A DNA stretch of 64,000 nucleotides from assembly GCA_039105265.1 (NCBI GenBank), contig JAPFFF010000010.1:4340001-4404000 (forward strand). Direction: 5' to 3'. The translations under genes and the position numbers were made by a program. Shown here one piece after another: positions 9,853-20,687 of this stretch. Positions within the stretch are counted from its first letter, which is position 1. Each line of letters starts with the position of its first letter. A model generated the notes under the pieces. It ran no database searches. It had not been told where the DNA came from and saw only the letters and a list, made by a program, of their open reading frames with translations. This stretch comes from Tritrichomonas musculus (taxonomy: Eukaryota; Parabasalia; Tritrichomonadida; Tritrichomonadidae).

Positions 9853-12711
9853 CAATTGTAAACACAAAAACCAAAGCTTATTAATAGATCATTTTCGAAT
9901 CACAATACCAAAATTCGAAAGTTTCCTACGTTCTCTCAGGCTTTATAATTATTTGATATTATATTAGATTTTTTTTTTTTTTTAAATATATTCAAAATGC
10001 ATATGAGATAATTAGAATACAAATATTCAATTATCACGATCAAAATACTTTCAAAAAGTGGAATTCAACAAGTATTAATATTGCCAAAATATTTGGATAT
10101 TTTAGAGAGATTTATTATACATTATGCCTTAATTCTATATAAATTATAAATATTAGTATGTTTATTCTCAATAATACTGGACAACACACCTCAGAACTAT
10201 CTTATAAAAGATAAATTATAGATGCCTGAAAAAGTTGCCAACGGGGGCTTTAAAAGCATTTTTTCAGCATTTAAACAATGCGATATAAAAAAGAAATCAT
10301 TGTCTCATTATTTGTTGCATTTTATATTATAAAAAAATGTTTATGTTTCTTTTTTTTAAACAAAATTTTTATGTTAACTTTTTCTTAGCATTTCAATTGA
10401 GCATTGAATATAAGATATATATATATCTTCATATTTTTTTAATTATTACTTTTTATTACATATTAATAATATTTAATATAATTTAAATATAATTAATTAT
10501 AACTTTCATTAAAATATATCCTTAAAAAGGTCATCGTTGGCAACTATTTCCGTCCGTTGGAAACTTTTTCCTGCCACTTTAGTTTTTTTTTTTTTTTCTA
10601 TTTTCTTGTTTTTAGTTTTTCCTTTCACTAAAAGTTAAAGAATTTTAAGTATAATTCCAATTTAAAATTACAATAGATTGAATACACTAGAGTTTTTTCT
10701 TCAGATAATATATAGGGTATTCAATCTATATATTAAAATATTTGAATATAGATTTCTTTTTATTTTTTAGATGGAAAATTCAAGTTTTCATTATGATTTG
10801 ATAATTTTGATAAATAATATTCATAGTTCATTAAGAATATATTTTTCATTATGAATTAATAATTATCGATAAACAATATGTCCAATTAAAAAGTGATCAC
10901 GGCAACGAAATAGTATTATCATTAATCACATAATATATATATGCTCTTTCGTTTTTCACATTTTATTGTTTTTTTTTTTTTTTATATAATATCTTTCTTT
11001 CATTCTTTGTATACATATAAATATATATATAAATCTTTTTTTTCAATGAGCTGTAACTGCTATTCATCGCGAAATTTTTATTAAAAGTAGAAATTTTAAT
11101 CAAAAGAGCAAATAAAACACTTTTTTTCTAACATCAAAAATAATTGAAAATTTTGTTAAGATGGTTGAGAATAATTATTATTGTTAACTTTTGACCAATC
11201 CTTTTTTGAAAATCATAAAGATAAATACTATTTAAAATAATCATTAAATATGGTGCTTTTTAATTTTCTTTTCCAACATAAAATATATTTATAAAAATAA
11301 TATGATTACAAGAATTTATCTTTTTTTCAATATAATGAATAATTTCAGAAAAATTGAATAAATTCTTATCAATAATATAAAACATGATTACCTCTACCTA
11401 GCTGAATAAAAGGGTGAATATCAGTATAATTATTTTTTAAGAAAATTTTAATTTCTTCAATATATTAATTTTAAAAGATTAATTAAATAATAATATAATT
11501 AATGAATCTTCATAAAATAAATATTATCATCTGCAACCAATGAATTTCTTATATTTAACCTAAATAATATAAATAATTAAATCAATATCAATTCACTATT
11601 ATTAATATTATATACGTTTTAATATTTCATTTTTCAATCTATTTTCATTTAAATATTAATATTTATGTATAAATATACATTATAATCTATAAATGATAGC
11701 AAATGAATTGTTTTGTAAATTAATTCAATAAATTGATTAAATTTAATTGTTATATTTTTTTTTATATATAAAGAAAATCTAGATTAAAAAGAACCTTAAA
11801 TCAAATATATAACATTTATTAATAAAAAATAAACGAAAAGTTATAACCAAAAAGAGATTATTTTCAAAAATAATTATTTTGATGAAATTCTAAATAATAT
11901 AGATGATGATCATCATTAATATATTAATTTTTGAATGAAACATTGCATAAAAAAGTGTTTTTACTTTAAAGCATCAACAAAAATAATAGAATTAATATTT
12001 TTTTTTTTAGTACAAATACCAAAATGATTAAAGCGAACAATAAAATCTATTAACCAAATAATTTTTCAAATATTTGATGTGTAGTATTATCGATCATCTC
12101 CGTATTTAAACCTTGTTTTTTTATTTTCACCTCGTATTCAAAATAAACTATATTTTCTTCATTAATAAATAGGTTTCAAAAAGAATGTATGCATAATTTA
12201 AATAATTTATATAATGTAGTATATTATTTATAATTTTAAAATAAATTTAAATGTATGGTTATCAATATAACGCAAATTTAATTTAAATGGACGGTGCAAA
12301 TAAAAAAACATGGTTTATTTTGTATAATTTTTTTTTGTTTTGAATAAATCTACATAAAAAGAGATATAAATTATTATTTTATAGATTTAATAAATCTTAA
12401 ATATATTAATAATTTTATATAATATTTTATAATTGGTTATAGCATATTCATTATTAGGATAATAATGAGCCATAAAAGAATTAAGAATTGAATTAATGGG
12501 TTGTAATTCAATTTTTCAATTCGCTGACAAATTATTTTATAAATTGAGTGGACAAATCGGAAAACTTTATTTTTGAATAGTTATAGTATTTTTTTTTGAA
12601 ATAATATGGTTGACCTTCTTTTCTCCCGAAATAGAACTAATTTTTATTACTTATATAATATAGGAAATGATCGATTTTTTTTTTGTATGCGAAGAACAAG
12701 ATATTCAATAA
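9853..12711. other. AT-rich intergenic DNA; possible degenerate inverted-repeat element at 10223-10576
   Basis: No gene is recognised in 2.9 kb. Near-matching inverted arms (TGCCTGAAAAAGTTGCCAAC at 10223 and a diverged partner ending at 10576) suggest an old MITE, but no target duplication is clear. A 13-base stem (ATAGATTGAATAC and its complement) occurs near 10674-10730. The rest is A/T runs. Confidence 0.4.
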
Positions 12712-13704
12712 TTGAATGAATTGAAATTTTTATTCATAATGATTCCGGACGAATTCCAATTTTCCATTCGTCATCCCAACACAACATTGTTCGATGATGA
12801 TCTTCTGACCATTTTTGAAGAGGATTTAGCAAATTCAAATATGAAACTTAGATCCTCGGCTTCTTCTGGATCTTCATCCCCAATTCCATATCAGACCATC
12901 AACACTATAAAGTCTGACTGTTCTGAAGAGAAATCTAATGCTGATAAGTTAATTAATGAAAACAATTCTATTTCTAAGAGAAAATTTTTTACAAAAGAAG
13001 AAGATAATCTTCTAACTATGGCTGCTCTTTCTTTCGGCAGCGAATCCTGGAATAGTATTGCTCAATATGTACCTGGAAAAACACCCAAACAATGTAGAGA
13101 TAGATGGACCAACTATCTGCATCCTTCTCTTAATTTTCAACCATGGTCTGATCAAGAAGATCAGCTACTTGTGAATCTTGTAAACTCACATGGAACTCAT
13201 TGGTCCAAAATGAGGCAATTCTTTCCTGATAGGTCAACTAATTCTATTAAAAATAGATGGTACTGGCTTATTAAGAACCAAATTAAGGTTATTTCAATAG
13301 ATAAGATAATTAATACTTCATCAAAAGGAATTCAAAGAAATCAGGCTCAAATACAATCTGATTTTAATGAATCTTCAAATAATTTATTTACTCAAAATAA
13401 TATTTATAGAAATAATCCAAATATTAATCCAAATATGAATAACAACAATGATGATTTGGCGAATTCATCATTATATTCTTCAAAAAATGAAAATAATCAA
13501 AAATGTTTTTATATCCTGAAAAACAAATCGAAAAAGAAAAATACATATAAAGAACCTAAAAAAACAAATCCATATTTCCAAAATATACCAAATAATCAAA
13601 CAAATGAAAAAACAAATTTAAATTATTCCAAAAATCAACAAAATGATAGTATATTTAATTCAGAAGAACTGATATCATTCAAACCTGAAGAACTTGATTG
13701 GTGA
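12712..13704 (+). CDS. R2R3-type Myb DNA-binding protein
   Basis: Two Myb repeats lie at residues about 91-137 and 142-190. Spaced aromatic residues are visible: F93, W113 and W132 in the first repeat and W145, W164 and W183 in the second, with the expected CRDRW and IKNRW recognition-helix motifs. This marks a sequence-specific nuclear DNA-binding protein; in trichomonads such Myb proteins bind initiator or upstream elements to control transcription. The N-terminal 90 residues are acidic and serine-rich, and the C-terminal 130 residues are asparagine-rich and low in complexity, perhaps a trans-regulatory tail. An internal ATG at 12739, preceded by TTCATA, may be the real start, which would shorten the protein by nine residues. 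The gene stands alone between long intergenic stretches. Confidence 0.9.
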   Translation: MNELKFLFIMIPDEFQFSIRHPNTTLFDDDLLTIFEEDLANSNMKLRSSASSGSSSPIPYQTINTIKSDCSEEKSNADKLINENNSISKRKFFTKEEDNLLTMAALSFGSESWNSIAQYVPGKTPKQCRDRWTNYLHPSLNFQPWSDQEDQLLVNLVNSHGTHWSKMRQFFPDRSTNSIKNRWYWLIKNQIKVISIDKIINTSSKGIQRNQAQIQSDFNESSNNLFTQNNIYRNNPNINPNMNNNNDDLANSSLYSSKNENNQKCFYILKNKSKKKNTYKEPKKTNPYFQNIPNNQTNEKTNLNYSKNQQNDSIFNSEELISFKPEELDW

Positions 13705-15887
13705 AACATATATAAATATTATTTTATTTTATTTTTTTTAATTTAGTTTATAAAAAAAAAATAAAAATATAGCACTTTATGTTTTTATGATTCATTAAAA
13801 AAGATTTTCAACATAAATTCATACCTTCATATCACACTTAGATAAAGAAAAACATAAATAATTATTCAGACCGAACTTTTCAATAAATAAAAAAAAAATT
13901 GAATGATCATAATAAATTCAAATAACATTTCATTATATGGAATATTTGATAAAATAATGATATAACAAGCCAAAAAACATCAAAAATGAATCAAAGACGA
14001 TCTTTTTCAATGTTCTGGAAAATTGAGTTTTTTTAATTTTTCAAGAAAGTGTCCATTCAATTATCCTATAAATTTCTGAAGTGATAAAACTTTTTCCATC
14101 ATGTTTCAATATGATAATTACTTTGAACACGGAATTCATATCAATTAACAAAAGAAAACATAATTCATACCCTTAAATATTATTCAAATGTAAGTTTATT
14201 TTTTGAATAAGTTTGAATTGAACTTTTTCTTTGAATATTTCGTAAAATACATGTAAAATATGATTATTACAATCTTTTTTGTTATTTAGAATGAGCAATG
14301 AACATTATTAACAAATCAAAACAATATATTGTGTATGATTTGCAAAGAATTTAGAATTTTTTTTACATTTTTTTATAATGTTTAATATTCTTATATATTC
14401 AATAATAAATTAAAAACATGAAAGAATTTCATTAAAAATTGTTGCAATTATATAAAAATTATAAATTATTAAATATCTTAATAAAAATCAATTTTAATTT
14501 TAGAAACTTATATTATCAAAGCCTATTTATTCTAATTAATATCATTTTTCTTATTATTTTTTATTTTTCTTTCGATCATATTTTTTTAAGCAAAAAAAAC
14601 ATAACTATGATGTTTTTCAATTCATAAAATAATACATTAATTGTTAATACTTTTCTAATGCTTATAATTTCATGTAATAAAAAGATATTTGGTTTTTTTG
14701 TTCTGACCATCAATATTTTTCAAAATTATAAATTGCTCAGAATTAAAATAAAATAATATTCTGAATTTTTTGAATTAATTGAATAGTGAAAAGTAAAGAA
14801 AAAATTCTTTGTACCAAAATTTATATAATTTTTAACACCGATCGAACTTTTTGAAAAAATATAATCATTTCAATTCTATCTTCATAAAAAAAAAAAAATA
14901 ACATAACATCTCAATATTCCAACTATAAAAATTTTTGAATTACCTTTTTAATTAAAAATAGTTTTTAAACAGATAATATGATATTTAATGAAAATTTAGT
15001 TCTTTTTTTTTTATTTCAAAAAAAATATATAATAATGATGAATCTTAAAAAGCAATTCTGGCTTAAAGCAGACCAAATAATTTTTTAATATTTAATTTAT
15101 TTTACACTCAATTTAACTTATTTCTCTCTAAATTATTCGCATGTATCTTTTTTTCAAAGTTATTTTCATGAATAGAGTTATACGCATATGATTTTTATAA
15201 TAATAATATTAATAAAAATAAAATTCTTGAAAATATACTTTTCTCTTGATATATCCTTTGATTAATTGTACAATATTAAAAATGAATAAAAAATGATCGT
15301 CATTATTCAATTAACTAATACAATAAAATTTGAATATATTGTCCTGTATAATTTATTTTTCTGAAAATTATTGATAGCAGGAAAAAGTAGTTGAATATCG
15401 ATAGTAATCATTACTTATCAAGACTGGTCGTAAAGGAGATAAATATGTAAAAAATAGTTTTTCCTTAAATTTTGTTTATTCGTTTAAAAAATATATACCT
15501 AATTCTTAATAGTATAAATTTTAATAAATATTTTATAAAAATCTCATTAAAGTTTTTTCGGAAATTATATCTATTGTACAGAAAGTTGAAAAAATGAATA
15601 TTTTTCTTTATTGTAACGTTTGATCCTATTTTAAAATCTTTTTTTTACTCGTTCATTTTTAAATTATGAAGGTAACGATTACATAAAAAACAGATGTTTT
15701 CAAATTAACGTCTTTATATCAATTTTTTAAGAAATATTTTTTTAATCTAAAAAAAATAGTTATCTTCAAAATTATTCAGATACATTGCAAAACTATTATA
15801 AAATAATTATTTATATTATATGTAAAGTTTATAATATGAACTATAAATGATACATATAACTATTTTTCAAGATAAAAATGCTTACAT
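13705..15887. other. Intergenic DNA without a recognised gene
   Basis: About 2.2 kb of AT-rich DNA. The longest open frame (14439-14627) encodes only a low-complexity hydrophobic peptide and is probably chance. I see no clear transposon ends or RNA gene. Confidence 0.5.
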
Positions 15888-18167
15888 ATGAAGGAATTTA
15901 AAATGAAAAAAAATGTATTACCATCAATAAAAGAAAGGATTCATTTCAGTCGATACAGAAAATACGAAGTTGATCTAGCAAAATATGAGAAAGGAAATAG
16001 AATCGGCGGAGGCGTTTTTGGTGTAGTATTCAGAGTAAAAGAGATATTAACTGGCAAAATATATGCAGCCAAAGTGATCAATTGTGATAATAATGAACAC
16101 ATATGCAATAATACTATAGAACAAGAAGTTAAAATCATGATTAAAGCAAGACATCCAACAATTATCAAAATGATTGGATTTTCAAAAAAGAATTTTTTTA
16201 ATGAATTCAATGTTACAATCATTATGGAGTTCACTGAAAATGGATCATTAGCCGAAATCATAGGGAAAAACCAGCATAACCAAGGACCACTTAATTATAC
16301 TAATACAAACCGACAAATTATTCTTACTGGAATCGCCTGTGGAATGAAGTACTTACACAAAATAAATATAATACACCGAGATCTGAAACCTGACAATATT
16401 TTATTAGATAATAATTATCATCCGAAGATCACCGATTTCGGCCTTTCAAAAACATACAAAAAGGAGCAATCGAGCATACAAACAAATATTCACCGTCAAA
16501 CGCAACCCTTTGCACAAAAAAACTTTCTAGATGAAAATTCAATCAATCAAAAAATGGACGTTTATGATTTTGCATTTTTAATGTATGAAGTCGTGACAGA
16601 CATGACTCCGCATCCAGAGCCCGATGCCAAAAAGATGCCTCCATCCAGTTTGCATCGTCCCCAATTCACATCTGACGTCAAAAAACCGATAAAAGAGTTG
16701 ATTGAAAAATGCTGGTCAAGCGATGCAAATGACCGTCCGACTTTTGAAGAGATTTACGACAAGCTGACGTGTTTCTGCACCAAAGAAGAAGAAGTTACAT
16801 ATGAGGATTGCTGTCTTGAGGATGTTGATATTGACACATTCCGTTTGTACCTTAAAGAAAACTGCGACATTATTGAGAAAGACAGCCAACAAACGAATGA
16901 ACATCTGACCAATTCAGCATCGAAGAACGGAGAATGCGAATATCAAATTCATACACTTGAAATGGAGGATGAAAAAGTAGAAAGCAACAATATGATTGCA
17001 GAACAATTCAACTGTCTTTCATTGAAAAAGAAGCATAACGTTGTTAACAATTTGATGAATGATTTGAAAGGCTTTGCAAAACGGTTTTACACAAATGTTA
17101 ACACACTTTTGAATTATCTATCAAATTTTCAACAAATTGAGAATTATGAATGCGTCGAAATAATTACAAGTCGAAACAACCAGCATCTTTCAGAAGTTGA
17201 CGAGAAAAGTGAAATTTATTTCAAATCAGAAACAACCGAAGTCCTTTATGACCGCAACACATTTGGCACAAAAAGTCAATTCATTCAAATATTGAAGCTA
17301 TTCAATCATTTCTCATTTGAACTCACGCATCCAGCAGAGAATTTCAATGATATGATAAGACAAGTTATTTCATTCAGGAAGTCATTCTTCAAAGAAAATC
17401 ATTTTGTTTTTTGCATCTCAATACAATTAATGGACGATAAGAAATTAGAATATGGAAAAGAAATCGATGAAGTGAAATTCAATGCACCAATTTCTGAAAT
17501 TGAAAGCAATTATTTTTATAAATTTAGTCATTTGAAACGTATCGTTATTCCTTCGTCTGTCACGTCGATTGGCAACTATGCCTTCTCTGAATGCTCATCA
17601 TTGAAAAGCATATCAATTCCATCATCACTAACATCAATTAAATGGGCAGCTTTCTCCGGATGTTCATCATTAACACAGATAACGATTCCTTCGTCAGTCA
17701 CGTCGATTGGCGGCTATGCTTTCTCTGATTGTTCATCACTGACACAAATAACGATTCCTTCATCTGTCACGTCAATTGAGTACCACTCTTTCTCCGAATG
17801 TTCATCACTGACGCAGATATCAATTCCATCGTCTGTGGAATCGATTGGCGAGTATGCTTTCTATGATTGCTCTTCGCTGAAGCAAATATCAATTCCTTCT
17901 TCTGTCACATCAATTAAGTGGAGCGCTTTCAATGGATGCTCATCATTGAAGCAGGTGTCAATTCCTTCATCTGTCACGTCAATTGAAGGCTGGGCTTTCG
18001 CTGGATGCTCGTCATTGAATAGAATATCGATTCCTTCGTCTGTGACATCAATTGGAACATATGCTTTCAAAGGATGCTCATCACTGAAGCAGATATCAGT
18101 TCCTTCATCTGTCACATCAATTGGAGAATTTGCATTTCCAAGTAATTTAAAAGTAACGAGAAGTTGA
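15888..18167 (+). CDS. TKL-like protein kinase fused to BspA-like leucine-rich repeats
   Basis: Residues about 30-300 form a kinase domain with a glycine loop (GGGVFGVVF, 40-48), lysine K62, HRDLKPDN (163-170) and DFG (183-185). The activation segment is short and I see no APE motif; the region reads AQKNFLDE before the conserved MDVYDF helix. Substrate binding may therefore be altered, although the catalytic residues are present. A roughly 250-residue linker follows. Residues about 555-750 comprise eight 23-residue BspA-type repeats (SIGxYAFSxCSSLxxISIPSS) plus a partial ninth, with an abrupt end soon after. I infer a cytoplasmic kinase with a repeat module for ligand or partner binding, since no transmembrane segment separates the two. 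A second ATG at 15903 is an alternative start. Confidence 0.85.
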   Translation: MKEFKMKKNVLPSIKERIHFSRYRKYEVDLAKYEKGNRIGGGVFGVVFRVKEILTGKIYAAKVINCDNNEHICNNTIEQEVKIMIKARHPTIIKMIGFSKKNFFNEFNVTIIMEFTENGSLAEIIGKNQHNQGPLNYTNTNRQIILTGIACGMKYLHKINIIHRDLKPDNILLDNNYHPKITDFGLSKTYKKEQSSIQTNIHRQTQPFAQKNFLDENSINQKMDVYDFAFLMYEVVTDMTPHPEPDAKKMPPSSLHRPQFTSDVKKPIKELIEKCWSSDANDRPTFEEIYDKLTCFCTKEEEVTYEDCCLEDVDIDTFRLYLKENCDIIEKDSQQTNEHLTNSASKNGECEYQIHTLEMEDEKVESNNMIAEQFNCLSLKKKHNVVNNLMNDLKGFAKRFYTNVNTLLNYLSNFQQIENYECVEIITSRNNQHLSEVDEKSEIYFKSETTEVLYDRNTFGTKSQFIQILKLFNHFSFELTHPAENFNDMIRQVISFRKSFFKENHFVFCISIQLMDDKKLEYGKEIDEVKFNAPISEIESNYFYKFSHLKRIVIPSSVTSIGNYAFSECSSLKSISIPSSLTSIKWAAFSGCSSLTQITIPSSVTSIGGYAFSDCSSLTQITIPSSVTSIEYHSFSECSSLTQISIPSSVESIGEYAFYDCSSLKQISIPSSVTSIKWSAFNGCSSLKQVSIPSSVTSIEGWAFAGCSSLNRISIPSSVTSIGTYAFKGCSSLKQISVPSSVTSIGEFAFPSNLKVTRS
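17535..18128 (+). repeat. Tandem 69-bp repeats encoding BspA-type units
   Basis: The 3' end of the kinase gene is built from about eight copies of a 69-bp unit, each encoding one 23-residue leucine-rich repeat. The DNA copies are similar enough (recurrent GTCACGTCAATT and TGCTCATCATTGA words) to suggest repeated expansion and contraction. Confidence 0.8.
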
Positions 18168-19090
18168 ATGTTTTCACATTTTTATCTATAATGATTAAAA
18201 ATGTAAACTTTGTATTTTTTTTTTTAAATAATTGTTTTAAATAGCTTTATTTATTTTTATTTTGTTTAAAGTTTTTCTTGAATTTCATTACTTTCCTTCA
18301 GTTATTATATTTTTGGAAATACGAATGACATTTGTTATCTTTTATTTTATTTTCAAACTCGTAATCAATAATTTTAATGCTATTATAATCTTTTGATCTA
18401 ACTTTTCTGCCAATATAATACCGTTCTTCACTTAATTTTCAAACAAAATTTATTATTTGAAAAATGTTCAAATTTAAATCTGAAATATGAAAATAATAAA
18501 AAGTGTTTTAAAGTGTATAATATGAATAAGAATTATGGATTTCAACAAGAATCGTTTTCATCGAGTTTTTGTCTCTTGAAAAATATTAATAGATTTGAAA
18601 GAAAAAACAATTTTATAATTTTACTTTAATATTTTGGTTTCTAAATTTTAAATATGAATAACACATTAAAAATTAAATAAAAATTCTATATTAAAATATA
18701 AAAACATGAAATGAAATGCTAAACAAAGGAAAAAAATTACGAAAAAAACTTTTTTTTAATCCAATTTAATAATTATTATTTTAAAAAGAAAATATACAAA
18801 AATTTCAAAAGTGAAAATTTGAATTTAAAAATATAGTGATATTTAATAATTATAATGGTACAAGATGTATATTTTATTATATAAACGATAAATAAATAAT
18901 TAAAAAATAAAATAAATGTATTTATAATAATTTGTTTTATATATATATAAAAAATAATTATTCAATGAAATAGGTTTATTGTATTTAAAATTGCATTAAT
19001 ATTGAAAAAAAATTGAATTCCTTTTCAAAATTTTGTGAAGAGCTCTGAAAAAAATTATCTTATAAGTTACACCCATAATATTAAGATAAT
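18168..19090. other. Intergenic DNA without a recognised feature
   Basis: About 0.9 kb of very AT-rich DNA between the kinase and the split transporter gene. No gene, RNA or element ends seen. Confidence 0.5.
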
Positions 19091-19638
19091 ATGAGTAATT
19101 CTCAGAATTTCTTAAACGTTTTAATTATTTTATCTCTTCCTTTTCAGTTCAGTTTCCATTTAAACTATTACATAGTAAATAGCAAGAACATACAACATGA
19201 TTGGGATTATACAAAAATTTCAAATTTTCAATTAGAAGTCTCAGAGCGGATTACTTCATATTTTGCTGCAATCAGCTCTATAATATGGATTTTTGCTAGC
19301 TATAAAATAAGAAAAAGACGTCTACCAATAATGATAAATTTTATTATAGGAGGAGTTGTATGGCTATTGTATATTTTAATTAACGATGAAACACTTTGGC
19401 TCGCTATTATTCTTAGAGCAATCAATGGAATTCTTTTAGGTTTTTTCCAATCAGTACATATATCATTTATGATGCATTTTGTTGAGAAAGACCTTACTTG
19501 CTTTCATGGATGTCTTATACAATTTACAATGTTTTTATCATTATGTACTTTATATATACTGACTTACAATCTTCCTTGGATACCAGTCTGTATTATATTA
19601 AGTGTTCAATCATTCGCTTTTGCAGGCTTGATTTGGTT
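19091..19638 (+). pseudogene. MFS sugar-porter-like transporter, 5' half, cut by the Polinton
   Basis: The first 182 residues encode about six hydrophobic segments with the RAINGILLGFF signature that resembles the sugar-porter motif after TM3/4. The frame runs into the inverted repeat of the Polinton at 19638 and picks up unrelated residues before stopping. The 3' half resumes at 42076. The two host parts plus one copy of the target site total 1203 bases, a whole number of codons, with no other interruption visible. It would have imported hexoses or similar small solutes across the plasma membrane. Disruption by a 22-kb insertion almost certainly abolishes function of this allele. Confidence 0.8.
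19633..19638. repeat. Target site duplication, left copy (TTGGTT)
   Basis: TTGGTT immediately left of the element matches TTGGTT at 42070-42075. Six bases is the usual target duplication of Polintons. The first T on the right could equally be counted as the last base of the inverted repeat, leaving five certain bases. Confidence 0.8.
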
Positions 19639-19919
19639 AGTAGTTAGGTTAAGGGGGGCTACAGGGACAAGCCCTTTCGCCCCCACTTACCGGTTTTGAA
19701 GGTCGTCTGAGACCCTCCTAACAGCCCTCCAGAGGCCCATTACGAGCATCCCAACGAGTCCCAGATCCGGAACCTCCCGAGAAGCTCAAAATCATGCAAA
19801 AAACGACAGTTACGGACCTCTACACGAGTTTCCCACCCACGGTCATCTCCACTGCTCCAACAGCTTATCGGGAACAATAGGGATTTCGTTATAGAGACAT
19901 CTTTTTAGCCTCACCTCAA

Positions 19920-20249
19920 ATGAGTACCCGCTACTACATTCACCATGACGACTTCAACCTTCCAGCGAGTGTTCAGATGACGGATCAGTACCCGAGTGAC
20001 ATCAAACGAATTTGGTCTACTTGCGGCGGCTCGCATATGTTCCGTAAACGATTCTACTTCTTCAGCGAAAGCTACGGAAAGGTATATAAGCTCGGAAGTG
20101 ACCCTATGAGCTATCATGAACGGAATGGTAGTCATGTGTACTGCTTAGTCGATGACATGAACAAACGCTGTTGCTTCTGCGTCAACGACTACTTGATTAA
20201 GTGTACGTCGGATATGCCCAAGATCGAGTTACCTAAGAAGTATCGCTAA
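19920..20249 (+). CDS. Polinton protein of 109 residues, encoded in the terminal repeat
   Basis: This short protein starts at an ATG preceded by CTCAA and a T-rich box (CTTTTTAGCC) about 20 bases upstream, the arrangement shared with other genes of the element. It is rich in tyrosine, histidine and cysteine (a CCFC cluster near residue 85) and mildly basic at the end. I do not recognise the family. An identical copy occurs inverted at 41460-41789, so the element carries the gene twice. Its place at the outermost ends would suit a regulator or an end-associated function, but that is only an inference. Confidence 0.65.
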   Translation: MSTRYYIHHDDFNLPASVQMTDQYPSDIKRIWSTCGGSHMFRKRFYFFSESYGKVYKLGSDPMSYHERNGSHVYCLVDDMNKRCCFCVNDYLIKCTSDMPKIELPKKYR

Positions 20250-20388
20250 ACGATCTTCATTTTCGGTCTCAGAAATGGAGTTCTTGGCGTGAGCATCGTC
20301 CCCGGATTATCACTTACGATACCTCCGACACTGAAATGCCTCAAACGATTTCTCTATCGATTTTTTATCCCGTAGTCATACACATAAG

Positions 20389-20622
20389 ATGAACGCCTGT
20401 GAAGATGTATTCGAAGCTATCGACATCTCTGAAGTTCATTCAGTCAACGACATCATCGAATTCATCGAAGACTACTTCGGTGATGAGATAGAGCTCGATG
20501 TTGAGGTTGAAAACGAATCCGATTTCGACAGACTCTTAAACGTAGCCTACGACGACGATATCGGCATGGACAGAAAGATCGAAGTCATCAAGACCATTAT
20601 CGGATTGGTGTTGGATGACTAA
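20389..20622 (+). CDS. Polinton acidic protein of 77 residues, encoded in the terminal repeat
   Basis: A very acidic small protein (aspartate and glutamate throughout, for example DYFGDEIELDVEVENESDF) with no cysteine beyond the N-terminus. I do not recognise it. An identical copy lies inverted at 41087-41320. Strong acidity in a small protein could indicate DNA mimicry or a chaperone-like role, but nothing in the sequence proves this. A T-rich box (ATTTTTTATCCC) precedes the ATG by about 20 bases. The gene is followed by TTCATTTTTGG near the inner edge of the repeat. Confidence 0.65.
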   Translation: MNACEDVFEAIDISEVHSVNDIIEFIEDYFGDEIELDVEVENESDFDRLLNVAYDDDIGMDRKIEVIKTIIGLVLDD

Positions 20623-20687
20623 ATCGGATCTTCATTTTTGGAGTCCGTCCCCGGGATTATCGAAGTCCACTGTTTTGCTTCTCCTAA

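Larger units (their letters stand above)
19639..20654 (+). repeat. Polinton terminal inverted repeat, left
   Basis: About 1,016 bases that reappear inverted at 41055-42070. The copies look identical wherever I compared them by eye, and the two proteins each encodes are identical. The match ends within the shared word GGAGTCCGTCCCCGG. Such long, homogeneous repeats suggest recent insertion, or homogenisation during protein-primed replication. Confidence 0.9.

Noticed and set aside
14439-14627. Small hydrophobic frame in intergenic DNA
   Set aside because: It starts with TTG and is low complexity in AT-rich DNA; probably chance.
17861-18115. Minus-strand repeat frame in the kinase/BspA gene
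   Set aside because: It is the antisense image of the 69-bp forward repeats.
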